Source: JBJHBY01 sp050485745 (lineage in GTDB: Bacteria; Pseudomonadota; Gammaproteobacteria; Pseudomonadales; CAMLJR01). Taken from it: 11,749 nucleotides of DNA. Positions 1-6,129 of this stretch are shown here, piece after piece (positions within the stretch are counted from its first letter, which is position 1; each line of letters begins with the position of its first letter). The notes under the pieces were generated by a model. The model searched no databases and had not been told where the DNA came from. It saw nothing but the letters and a program-made list of their open reading frames with translations. Position numbers and translations under genes: made by a program. Where the stretch lies: assembly GCA_050485745.1 (NCBI GenBank), contig JBJHBY010000100.1, positions 1 through 11,749 of the forward strand, given 5' to 3'.

Positions 1-1017
1 GGTGCCGGAGCCGGTGGAGGTATAGCCCTGCATGGACCGGTAGCGCCAGGCACCGCGACCCAGCGCGCGCGGCACGCGGGCGTCCAGGGTGAGCGGAAAA
101 CCCCCGGGCAGGCAGATCTGGCCGCCGTGGGTATGGCCGCACAGGAACAGGTCGAAGCCGGCACAGGCCGCCTGCCGGTAGATTTCCGGGGTGTGGGACA
201 GCAGGATTTTCAGCGCTGACTCGGGAATCTCCGCCATCGCCTTTTCCAGGTTGTCGAGACGAAAGTAGTGTGCGTCGTCGACGCCCGCCAGGTAGAGGTG
301 ATGCCCGCTGCGCTCGATCGCGATCGACTCGTTCATCAGCACGCGCATGCCCGCGGCTTCCATGGGCTCGACCATATGGATGCTGTCATGGTTGCCGAGG
401 ACCGCGTACACAGGATCCTTCAGGTGCAGCCGAATCGCCGCGAGCGCATCAATGGCTGCATCGATGTCGCCGAAGGTTCGAGCCCGGTAGTCCCCGGTCA
501 TGACGCAGAGATCGTAGTCAACTTCGCGCAGACGGGCGATCAGCGCGTGTGCCACCTCCGGGCTCATGTCCGCGTGCAGGTCACTGAGGTGCAGGATGCG
601 CAATCCGCTGAAAGCCACCGGAAGGTCGGGCAGTGTTACCGGGTTGCGCTGCAGGCGAATGTCCAGGGCATTGCGGCGGCCGCGGCCGTGCAGGCCGGCA
701 AGGCGGAAGCAGCCCCGGATCAGCCCGTGGATCGAATACCAGTTTTCCAGGTGAAAGAACTTGCCGCTGGGGCGAAACACTTCCTGCTGGTGGTGATCAT
801 CCTCGAGCCCGAGGCGCTGCCGGATATGGGCGGCGCCGACGCGCCCGGCCAGGTGCCGGATCAGCCGCGTGACCTCGTCCCCGGCCCGTGCGGATGCAGC
901 CCCTGTCCCTGCCGGCTGCGTGGCAGCACTGTCGCCCAGGGGCGGCACTACGGGTGCCACCGGAGCGGGGCCACTGTCGATAAAAGATTGCGGCTTGGGC
1001 TGGGGCGTCACGGTCAT
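1..1017 (-). CDS. Metallophosphoesterase, calcineurin-like (3' end cut by window edge)
   Basis: This is a binuclear-metal phosphoesterase of the YkuE/YaeI-like group. It hydrolyses phosphate esters; the substrate cannot be read from the sequence. Seen: HLSDLH at about residues 143-148 (metal motif I), TGDY at 174-177, GNHD at 208-211, LSHTPE ending near 278 and GHTHGGQ at 294-300. This is the full motif order of the family. About 339 residues are present, and the extreme C-terminus lies beyond the left edge. The ATG at 1017 is the best start; an in-frame stop lies at 1080-1078 and no strong ribosome site is visible, so a GTG at 1023 is possible. The first ~60 residues are Pro/Ala-rich, with no clear signal peptide or membrane helix. 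Related YkuE-type enzymes are often exported, so this one may act in the cytoplasm. It lies downstream of the CarS-like membrane gene on the same strand, separated by REP-like elements, which hints at a lipid phosphate substrate (inference). Confidence 0.9.
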   Translation of the reverse strand, partial: MTVTPQPKPQSFIDSGPAPVAPVVPPLGDSAATQPAGTGAASARAGDEVTRLIRHLAGRVGAAHIRQRLGLEDDHHQQEVFRPSGKFFHLENWYSIHGLIRGCFRLAGLHGRGRRNALDIRLQRNPVTLPDLPVAFSGLRILHLSDLHADMSPEVAHALIARLREVDYDLCVMTGDYRARTFGDIDAAIDALAAIRLHLKDPVYAVLGNHDSIHMVEPMEAAGMRVLMNESIAIERSGHHLYLAGVDDAHYFRLDNLEKAMAEIPESALKILLSHTPEIYRQAACAGFDLFLCGHTHGGQICLPGGFPLTLDARVPRALGRGAWRYRSMQGYTSTGSGT

Positions 1018-1121
1018 CGCCACGGGGGTCTGCGGGGGGAGTGGCCAGTGCCACCCGGAGAGAAACAGCACATGTTCTCAATGTAGCACAGGCTCGTGGA
1101 CCCGGTTAGCGCCGCGCGTTC

Positions 1122-1157
1122 AGGCTGGGTTACGCGCTTCGCGCTAAGCCTGCCTGC
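1122..1157 (-). repeat. REP-like palindrome, degenerate copy
   Basis: This is an imperfect hairpin: left arm GGGTTACGCGC (1127-1137), loop TTC, right arm GCGCTAAGCC (1141-1150). It is the same design as the other elements in the window, in reverse orientation. One arm base has drifted (TAAGCC rather than TAACCC), and the CTAC expected at its right end is lost. A further fragment resembling the arm lies at 1101-1112. Its tip (GCGC-TTC-GCGC) is the reverse complement of the tip of the neighbouring copy at 1186-1220. Confidence 0.7.
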
Positions 1158-1185
1158 CACCCGAACCCGGAACGTCGCACTTGGC

Positions 1186-1220
1186 GTAGCCCGGGTTAGC
1201 GCGAAGCGCGTAACCCAGTG
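1186..1220 (+). repeat. REP-like palindrome beginning GTAG
   Basis: GTAG at 1186-1189 is followed by arm GGGTTAGCGC (1193-1202), loop GAA and arm GCGCGTAACCC (1206-1216), with one bulged G in the right arm. It lies 10 bp beyond the stop codon of the CarS-like gene and faces the copy at 1122-1157, so the two GTAG ends point toward each other. The 1018-1230 intergenic space holds nothing else that I can identify. Confidence 0.8.
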
Positions 1221-1230
1221 TCCCCACTGG

Positions 1231-1713
1231 TCAGTGCGGTTGCCGGCGAATACCGATGCGGTAAAGGAAGGGTGACAGGCCCACATCCAGGGCCACGAAC
1301 AGCGCGCAGACCACGATGACGGTCGGCCAGCCGTGCCCGAGCAGGGGCATGCTCAGCAGCAGCGGCAACAGGGCCTCGGGAATCTGGTCCAGGCCCGCGG
1401 CCTTGCTGCTGGAGGGGCGTCGCAGGCGGCGCTTGGTGAAGCTCGACAACAGATCGCCGAGCATGGCCGCGGCACCGATCAGCAGGGATACAGCCACTGG
1501 CAGGCCGATCAGGAATCCGGCCAGGCCGGTGCCGGCAATGGCCAGGAGCAGCCCTCGCCAGGTCTTGGTGGCACCGAACAGGAACTGGCCGTCGGGCAGG
1601 CGCAGGCTGCCATCGATGGGCTGTTGCCAGTGCTGGCCGAGCAGCTTGCGCGCCAGCACCGGCACGCCGTTGGCGACGCAGATCAAAAACAGCAATTGCA
1701 GCGCGAGCAGCAT
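1231..1713 (-). CDS. CDP-archaeol synthase (CarS-like) family membrane protein
   Basis: A 160-residue integral membrane protein resembling the CarS family, which transfers CMP from CTP to an isoprenoid-ether or phosphatidate-like lipid. Seen: NGVPVL near the N-terminus (15-20), GATKTWRG at 47-54, GDLLSSFTKRR at 86-96 and LDQIPE at 108-113. These correspond in order to the conserved Lys-Thr-Trp-Arg-Gly, Gly-Asp...Ser-Phe-x-Lys-Arg-Arg and Asp-Gln motifs of the family. Hydrophobic helices occur at about 2-20, 55-71, 73-86, 114-126 and 129-145. I chose the ATG at 1713 over the one at 1767 because GGAGG lies just upstream and the protein then starts directly in its first helix. The substrate in bacteria is uncertain, and no archaeal-lipid partner gene is present here. 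It lies between the 81-residue gene and the phosphoesterase on the same strand. Confidence 0.82.
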   Translation of the reverse strand: MLLALQLLFLICVANGVPVLARKLLGQHWQQPIDGSLRLPDGQFLFGATKTWRGLLLAIAGTGLAGFLIGLPVAVSLLIGAAAMLGDLLSSFTKRRLRRPSSSKAAGLDQIPEALLPLLLSMPLLGHGWPTVIVVCALFVALDVGLSPFLYRIGIRRQPH

Positions 1714-1837
1714 GGGCCCTCCGTGGCAAACCGCCGGGCCGCGATGGGTGCAGCGGCCGGATGGCAAACCGGTCTGGGGCCAGTCTACTGCGAATGCGGT
1801 GTGAGTGCATGCTCCCGCCGAGCGCGGGGAAGCGGGC

Positions 1838-2083
1838 TCAGCGGCTCAGCTGGCGAAACAGCTGGCGCCGGCTGTGGATCATCTCGCGGCAGGTTTGCAG
1901 GGCACAGAAGTCCAGCGGACGCCCGGCGGACTTGATCGCGTCCATGCGTGATTCCAGGGTGACGAGTTCCTGCAGCAGCTGTTCCTTGATCAACTCGGTA
2001 TGCTGCAGGCTCACACCGGTCAGTGAGACGCGGCGCGATGGCGGGCGGTGCAGGTTCAGGTTGTCGACCGTGTGTCCGATCAT
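1838..2083 (-). CDS. Small hypothetical protein, 81 residues
   Basis: I do not recognise a family. The protein is soluble and rich in charged residues, with a probable helical, coiled-coil-like stretch at about 31-52 (LIKEQLLQELVTLESRMDAI) and a second helical C-terminal part containing CALQTCREM and ending in basic residues. Two cysteines sit five residues apart in the C-terminal half. Support for it being real: a GGAGG 9 nt before the ATG, a candidate promoter upstream, a plausible helix pattern, and its position between genes with nothing stronger overlapping. A competing frame (1785-2186) is Arg/Pro-rich and looks like a shadow. It is divergent from yrfG and is followed after 124 nt by the CarS-like gene, so the three minus-strand genes may be transcribed together. 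Confidence 0.6.
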   Translation of the reverse strand: MIGHTVDNLNLHRPPSRRVSLTGVSLQHTELIKEQLLQELVTLESRMDAIKSAGRPLDFCALQTCREMIHSRRQLFRQLSR

Positions 2084-2123
2084 GGGGTGCGGCCTCCACG
2101 GAGTCAGCCTCCAGAGAACGCCT

Positions 2124-2129
2124 TTTATC
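2124..2129 (-). promoter_or_regulatory. Candidate -10 box for the 81-residue gene
   Basis: On the minus strand this reads GATAAA, with a leader of about 35 nt to the ATG at 2083. No good -35 box stands 17 nt away; that position is taken by the direct repeats at 2144-2180, as would fit an activator-assisted promoter (inference). Confidence 0.3.
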
Positions 2130-2143
2130 CGACTGAGTCAAGC

Positions 2144-2180
2144 CCTGTGATGACCTCCTGTGATGACCCCTGTGATAGTC
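2144..2180. repeat. Three short direct repeats (CCTGTGATGAC), possible operator array
   Basis: CCTGTGATGAC occurs at 2144-2154 and 2157-2167, and a third copy, CCTGTGATAGTC, at 2169-2180, so the spacing is 13 and 12 bp. The array lies between the divergent start codons of the 81-residue gene (2083) and yrfG (2246), next to candidate promoter elements of both. The position suits regulator binding sites. A 12-13 bp spacing puts successive copies roughly one helical turn apart. Confidence 0.45.
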
Positions 2181-2186
2181 AGGCAC

Positions 2187-2216
2187 GTGACCCGGGAGGC
2201 CCCGCGGGTGGATAAT
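2187..2216 (+). promoter_or_regulatory. Candidate sigma-70 promoter for yrfG-hslR
   Basis: A -35-like GTGACC (2187-2192) and a -10-like GATAAT (2211-2216) are separated by 18 bp. Initiation would be near 2223. AAGGAG (2228-2233) and CGGAG (2236-2240) precede the ATG at 2246. Confidence 0.45.
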
Positions 2217-2245
2217 GCCGGGGCGGCAAGGAGAACGGAGCCACC

Positions 2246-2911
2246 ATGATCAACTGGCGCGAGGTCGATACCGTCCTGCTCGACATGGACGGCACACTGC
2301 TCGACCTTTACTACGACAACCATTTCTGGCTGGAACACCTGCCGCGACGCGTCGCGGAGATTCGCGGGCTGGAGCCGGAGTCCGTGCAGGCGGAGCTGCA
2401 CCGGCGCTTTCACAGTGAGCGCGGCACCCTCAACTGGTATTGCCTGGACTACTGGTCAAGGGAGCTGGAGCTGGATGTCGCCGCGCTCAAGCGCGAGGTC
2501 GAGCACCTGATTGCCATTCGTCCCCACGTCGATGAGTTCCTGCAGCGCCTGCGTGACAGTGGCCGTGACCTGTGGCTGGTGACCAATGCCCACCGGGCGG
2601 TGATCAATCTGAAATTCGAGCGCACCGGCATCGGTCGCTGGTTCGACCGGGTGGTCAGTTCCCACGACCTCCGTGCCCCCAAGGAGGACCAGGCCTTCTG
2701 GCATGCCCTGCGTGTCACTCATCCCTTCGAGCCGCCCCGTGCCCTGCTGGTGGACGATACGCCCAGTGTGCTGGCCGCAGCGCACCGCTTCGGCATCGGC
2801 CACCTGCTGACCATGCTGCAGCCTGACAGCCGCCAGGCCCGGCGCGAGGCGCGGGACTACCCGGGCATCGTGCATTTCGATGAGCTGTTGCCCACCCTGG
2901 AGGAGCCATGA
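2246..2911 (+). CDS. yrfG: HAD-family 5'-nucleotidase (GMP/IMP nucleotidase YrfG type)
   Basis: A 221-residue cytoplasmic haloacid-dehalogenase-like phosphatase; the E. coli homologue dephosphorylates GMP and IMP. Seen: motif I DMDGTLLD at 13-20 (nucleophile Asp13, acid/base Asp15), motif II LVTNAH at 111-116 (Thr113), motif III Lys146 in RAPKED, and motif IV LLVDDT at 167-172 (Asp170/171 for magnesium). The cap region lies between motifs I and II (about 20-90) and carries the NWYCLDYW stretch. Length matches the family. It heads a tight unit: its stop overlaps the hslR start by 4 bp (ATGA), so translation of the two is probably coupled. The same order, yrfG-hslR-hslO, is known in enterobacteria and pseudomonads, and this supports the naming. 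Substrate is inferred from homology. Confidence 0.9.
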   Translation: MINWREVDTVLLDMDGTLLDLYYDNHFWLEHLPRRVAEIRGLEPESVQAELHRRFHSERGTLNWYCLDYWSRELELDVAALKREVEHLIAIRPHVDEFLQRLRDSGRDLWLVTNAHRAVINLKFERTGIGRWFDRVVSSHDLRAPKEDQAFWHALRVTHPFEPPRALLVDDTPSVLAAAHRFGIGHLLTMLQPDSRQARREARDYPGIVHFDELLPTLEEP

Positions 2912-3312
2912 GCGTCGAGCCCGGGCACCGTGTGCGCCTCGACAAATGGCTGTGGGCGGCGCGCTTCTTCAAGACTCGCAGCCTGGCCAAACAGGCGATC
3001 GAGGGCGGCAAGGTGCACTACGACGGTGCCCGCAGCAAGGTCAGCAAGGAGGTCGAGCCCGGGGCCCTGCTGCGGGTTCGCCAGGGGCTCGACGAGATCG
3101 AGGTCGAGGTGCTGGTGTTGTCGGATCAGCGTCGCGGTGCCCCCGAGGCGCGCCAGCTTTACCGTGAAACCGAAGCCAGTGTGGCGCGCCGTGAACAGGC
3201 CACGGAAGAGCGCCGCGCCAATCGTCTGGCCGGCGTGATTGCCGACGTGCGCCCGGACAAGAAGCAGCGTCGCCAGATCCACCGCTTCCGCCGCGACCAC
3301 GACATCGGCTGA
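2908..3312 (+). CDS. hslR: Hsp15, ribosome-associated heat shock protein
   Basis: A 134-residue RNA-binding protein. Hsp15 binds free 50S subunits that still carry nascent chain-tRNA after premature dissociation and helps recycle them. Seen: the S4 RNA-binding domain at the N-terminus, with VRLDKWLWAARFFKTRSLAK (9-28) followed by EGGKV (32-36), the family's signature. From about residue 90 onward the protein is a highly basic tail (RREQ...RRAN, then KKQRRQIHRFRR), also typical. The start overlaps the yrfG stop by 4 bp. A separate candidate promoter for hslO begins just after its stop, so hslO may be both co-transcribed and independently expressed. Confidence 0.95.
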   Translation: MSVEPGHRVRLDKWLWAARFFKTRSLAKQAIEGGKVHYDGARSKVSKEVEPGALLRVRQGLDEIEVEVLVLSDQRRGAPEARQLYRETEASVARREQATEERRANRLAGVIADVRPDKKQRRQIHRFRRDHDIG

Positions 3313-3334
3313 GCGGGCCGGGGGGCTTTGCCGG

Positions 3335-3340
3335 TATAAT
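3335..3340 (+). promoter_or_regulatory. Candidate -10 box (TATAAT) for hslO
   Basis: A perfect TATAAT lies between hslR and hslO, 31 nt before the hslO ATG; initiation would be near 3347. No good sigma-70 -35 box or recognisable sigma-32 promoter stands upstream. A DNA palindrome GTGAC-G-GTCAC (3355-3365) lies between this box and the start codon. Confidence 0.5.
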
Positions 3341-3371
3341 CAGCGTCCATTTCCGTGACGGTCACTGTTCC

Positions 3372-4238
3372 ATGTCCGACAGCCTGCTGCGCTTTATTTT
3401 CGACGAGACCGACGTTCGCGGCGAGCTGGTGCAGCTGGACAGCAGCTATCGCGACGCCCTTACCCCCCACCACTACCCGCCGCCGGTGGCGCTGTTGCTG
3501 GGCGAGTTCCTGGCGGCCAGCGCCCTGCTCTCGGCGACCCTGAAGTTCGAGGGCAGCCTGATCCTGCAGGCGCGCAGTCCCGGCGAAGTGCCGCTGATCA
3601 TGGCGGAGGCCACCTCCGCCGGCGCGGTGCGCGGCATCGCGCGCCAGGCGGAGCAGGCCCTGAGTGAGGATTTCCAGAGCCTGCTCGGTGGTGGACAGCT
3701 GGCCATCACCATTGATCCGGCGTCCGGGCAGCGCTACCAGGGCATTGTGCCACTGGAAGGCGTGGATCTCGCCTCCGGCATCGAGCGCTATTTCGAACAG
3801 AGTGAGCAACTTGGAACCCGCCTGTGGCTGGCCGCGGATGGTCGCCGTGCCGCTGGCTTGCTGCTGCAGGAGCTGCCTTCGCGCCAGGGTGTGGACCCAG
3901 AGCGCCGGCAAGCCCAGTGGCAGCACCTGACCACCCTTGGCGCAACCGTCCAGGCCGATGAGCTGCTGAACCTGGCGCCGGAGCGGGTGCTGCACCGGTT
4001 GTTTCATCAGGATCCACTGCGCCTGTTGCGCTGCGACAGCCTGCATTTCGCCTGCAGTTGCAGCCGTGCCCGCACCGAAGCGGTGCTGACCAGGCTGGGC
4101 CGCACCGAACTGGAATCGATCCTGCTGGAGCAGGGTGGGGTCAATGTGACCTGTGAGTTCTGCAATCAGGTGTATGAATTCAGTGCCGATGACCTGCGCG
4201 GGCTGATCGGTGCAGGCCCCTCCGCCACCACCCACTGA
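3372..4238 (+). CDS. hslO: Hsp33 redox-regulated chaperonin
   Basis: A 288-residue cytoplasmic holdase that is inactive when reduced and zinc-bound. Oxidation of its four cysteines releases zinc and unfolds the linker, exposing binding surface for unfolding proteins. Seen: N-terminal core beginning SDSLLRFIFDETDVRGELVQ (2-21), a linker region, and a C-terminal zinc site Cys228-x-Cys230 ... Cys261-x-x-Cys264, that is CxC-x30-CxxC, all four cysteines present. Length fits the family. The ATG is supported by the conserved N-terminus, although no purine-rich ribosome site precedes it; the 15 nt upstream are pyrimidine-rich and contain part of a GTGACGGTCAC palindrome. It follows hslR by 59 nt and has a TATAAT box of its own. 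pckA follows after 189 nt. Confidence 0.97.
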   Translation: MSDSLLRFIFDETDVRGELVQLDSSYRDALTPHHYPPPVALLLGEFLAASALLSATLKFEGSLILQARSPGEVPLIMAEATSAGAVRGIARQAEQALSEDFQSLLGGGQLAITIDPASGQRYQGIVPLEGVDLASGIERYFEQSEQLGTRLWLAADGRRAAGLLLQELPSRQGVDPERRQAQWQHLTTLGATVQADELLNLAPERVLHRLFHQDPLRLLRCDSLHFACSCSRARTEAVLTRLGRTELESILLEQGGVNVTCEFCNQVYEFSADDLRGLIGAGPSATTH

Positions 4239-4251
4239 CCCCGGTGGGCGG
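4222..4251 (+). other. Hairpin across the hslO stop codon, no U-tract
   Basis: CCGCCACC (4222-4229) can pair with GGTGGGCGG (4243-4251) with one bulged G. No T-run follows, so it is not a classical intrinsic terminator. It may protect or shape the 3' end of the mRNA. Confidence 0.25.
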
Positions 4252-4288
4252 ATGCTGGCCGCGCGTGGCGCCTGCGGGGAGTTTTTGC

Positions 4289-4294
4289 CATAAT
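4289..4294 (+). promoter_or_regulatory. Candidate -10 box (CATAAT) for pckA
   Basis: CATAAT lies 133 nt before the pckA ATG, preceded by a T-run at 4282-4286. The -35 position holds only a poor match. If used, the mRNA would start near 4301 and carry a leader of about 125 nt. Confidence 0.45.
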
Positions 4295-4325
4295 AGCGGC
4301 TTTTTCGGCGCCGGCTCCGGATGTT

Positions 4326-4370
4326 CTCCCCCGGCGGGAGACCGGACCCAGCGGCGGGGCTTGTCCCGCC
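4326..4370 (+). promoter_or_regulatory. Two hairpins in the pckA leader
   Basis: Hairpin 1 is CTCCC-CCGGC-GGGAG (4326-4340). Hairpin 2 is GGCGGG-GCTTGT-CCCGCC (4353-4370), a perfect 6-bp stem. Both lie between the candidate promoter and the pckA start codon. I do not recognise a known riboswitch, and their role is unknown. The rest of the 4239-4427 space holds no gene that I can see. Confidence 0.35.
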
Positions 4371-4427
4371 AGCCCTGCCGGCAATCCGGGGCCTCTGCCG
4401 CCCGCCTTTGACAGGAACCACGAGAGC

Positions 4428-5975
4428 ATGAGCGCAACGACCGTATTCAACGATCTTTCCCCCGCCCAACTGGTGGAACAGGCCCTGGCGCGGGGCGAGG
4501 GCAGGCTGGCTGATACCGGCGCCCTGGTGGTCACCACCGGCCGCCGCACAGGCCGTTCCCCCGCGGATCGCTTTATCGTGCGCGAGCCGGGTTCCGAGGC
4601 GGCGATCGACTGGGGGTCGGTCAACCGCCCCTTTGATGCCGAGCGCTTCGATGCGCTGTGGAGCCGGGTCGAGGATTACCTGTCCGGGCGCGACCGCTTT
4701 GTTTCCCGCGTGCATGTCGGCGCCCACGACGAGCATTACCTGCCCGTGGTGATGAACACCGAGACGGCCTGGCAGAACCTGTTCGGCCGCAACATGTTCA
4801 TTCGCCCGAGCCGTTACAATCCCGCGGGCAAGCCCGAGTGGACCATTCTCAACGCCGCCGGCTTTGTCTGCGATCCGGCCCGTGACGGCACTAACAGCGA
4901 TGGCTGCGTGATCATCAACTTCGCCCAGCGCAAGGTGCTGCTGGCGGGCATGCGCTATGCGGGCGAGATGAAGAAGTCGATGTTCTCCGTGCAGAACTTC
5001 CTGCTGCCGGAGAAGGACGTGATGCCGATGCACTGCTCGGCCAACGTCGGTGAGGACGGCGATACCTGCCTGTTCTTCGGCCTCTCCGGCACCGGCAAGA
5101 CCACCCTTTCCGCGGATCCTTCGCGCTACCTGATCGGTGATGACGAGCACGGCTGGTCCGAGGGCTCGGTGTTCAACGTCGAGGGTGGCTGCTACGCCAA
5201 GACCATCAACTTGTCCCGCGAGAACGAGCCGGTCATCTGGGACGCGATCCGCTTCGGCGCGATTGTCGAGAACGTGGTGATCGATGAGGAAACCCGCGTC
5301 GCCGACTACGACGACACCTCGCTGACCGAGAACGGCCGTTGCTGCTATCCCCTGGAGCACGTTGCCAAGCGCATCGAGAAGAACGCCGCCGGCGAGCCGA
5401 AGACGGTGATCTTCCTGACCTGTGACGTTTCCGGAGTACTGCCCCCGGTGTCGATCCTGTCGAAGGAAGCGGCCGCGTTCCACTTTCTGTCCGGCTACAC
5501 CGCCCGGGTCGGTTCCACCGAGGTTGGTGCGGAGGCAGGCATCCAGCCGACGTTCTCCACCTGCTTCGGCGCGCCCTTCATGCCGCGCCCGGCGGGTGAC
5601 TACGCGGCGCTGCTGATGAAACGCATCGAGTCCTTTGGCTCCCAGGTCTACCTGGTCAACACCGGCTGGACCGGTGGTTCGGGTGCGCCCGGCGGCAGCG
5701 GCAAGCGCTTCCCGATTCCGGTGACTCGTGCCATTGTCGCCGCCTGCCAGAGTGGCGCCCTGCTGGATGCCGAGACCGAGCATCTGGAGATTCTCAACCT
5801 GACCATTCCCACCGTGGTGCCGGGGGTTGATGCCAAATACCTGAACCCGCGCAAATCCTGGGCGGATGCCGCAGCCTACGACGAGCAGGCGCGCAAGCTG
5901 TCGCAACTGTTCCGCGACAACATCCGCAAATTCGAGATTCCCGCCAGCATCGTCGAGGCCGGCCCCCGGGGTTGA
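4428..5975 (+). CDS. pckA: Phosphoenolpyruvate carboxykinase (ATP)
   Basis: A 515-residue cytoplasmic enzyme converting oxaloacetate and ATP to phosphoenolpyruvate, CO2 and ADP, the first committed step of gluconeogenesis from TCA intermediates. Seen: TTGRRTGRSPADRF near the N-terminus (substrate arginine region), MKKSMF at 181-186 and His202 in PMHCSANVG (metal-ligand region), the P-loop GLSGTGKTT at 218-226, and kinase-2 IGDDEHGW at 236-243. The P-loop with SGTGKT marks the ATP family rather than the GTP family. Length matches pseudomonad homologues and is somewhat shorter than the ~540-residue E. coli enzyme. AGGA 11 nt upstream is a modest ribosome site. Neighbouring hslO upstream is the usual gammaproteobacterial order. 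It is followed by a pair of REP-like elements starting 28 bp after the stop. Confidence 0.98.
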   Translation: MSATTVFNDLSPAQLVEQALARGEGRLADTGALVVTTGRRTGRSPADRFIVREPGSEAAIDWGSVNRPFDAERFDALWSRVEDYLSGRDRFVSRVHVGAHDEHYLPVVMNTETAWQNLFGRNMFIRPSRYNPAGKPEWTILNAAGFVCDPARDGTNSDGCVIINFAQRKVLLAGMRYAGEMKKSMFSVQNFLLPEKDVMPMHCSANVGEDGDTCLFFGLSGTGKTTLSADPSRYLIGDDEHGWSEGSVFNVEGGCYAKTINLSRENEPVIWDAIRFGAIVENVVIDEETRVADYDDTSLTENGRCCYPLEHVAKRIEKNAAGEPKTVIFLTCDVSGVLPPVSILSKEAAAFHFLSGYTARVGSTEVGAEAGIQPTFSTCFGAPFMPRPAGDYAALLMKRIESFGSQVYLVNTGWTGGSGAPGGSGKRFPIPVTRAIVAACQSGALLDAETEHLEILNLTIPTVVPGVDAKYLNPRKSWADAAAYDEQARKLSQLFRDNIRKFEIPASIVEAGPRG

Positions 5976-6002
5976 TATTGCCACCCCACACCGTGGGCCG
6001 GC

Positions 6003-6044
6003 GTAGGCTGGGTTAGCGGCGACGCCGCGTAACCCAGCGTCACC
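6003..6044 (+). repeat. REP-like element, left member of a perfect inverted pair
   Basis: GTAG (6003-6006) leads into a hairpin: left arm GCTGGGTTAGCGGC (6007-6020), loop GAC, right arm GCCGCGTAACCCAGC (6024-6038), with one unpaired base, then GTCACC. All 42 nt recur exactly as the reverse complement at 6130-6171. It stands 28 bp after the pckA stop codon. The GTAG plus bulged-hairpin design is that of REP elements mobilised by RAYT (TnpA-REP) proteins. Confidence 0.88.
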
Positions 6045-6129
6045 CCCTTCACCGGAACCCGTGCCATGGCCAGGTTCGGAGCCTCGCTGAGTGCTGCGTG
6101 AGAAATTCCGCAGTGCATTTGCCTGCGGT

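Noticed and set aside
1196..1810. Overlapping minus-strand frame across the CarS-like gene
   Set aside because: The product is Arg/Pro/Ala-rich with no family motifs, while the other frame carries CarS motifs, helices and a ribosome site.
1785..2186. 133-codon minus-strand frame overlapping the 81-residue gene
   Set aside because: It is Arg/Pro/His-rich, has no ribosome site, and crosses the direct repeats and promoter region; the 81-residue frame is better supported.
4222..4300. Intrinsic terminator after hslO
   Set aside because: The hairpin at 4222-4251 has no following T-run, and the T-runs at 4282-4286 and 4301-4305 are not preceded by a strong stem.
3159..5984. A 941-codon open frame on the minus strand opposite hslR, hslO and pckA
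   Set aside because: Its product is low in recognisable domains and rich in Gly/Ala/Arg/His, and it lies antisense to three certain genes. Long antisense frames are common in GC-rich coding DNA.
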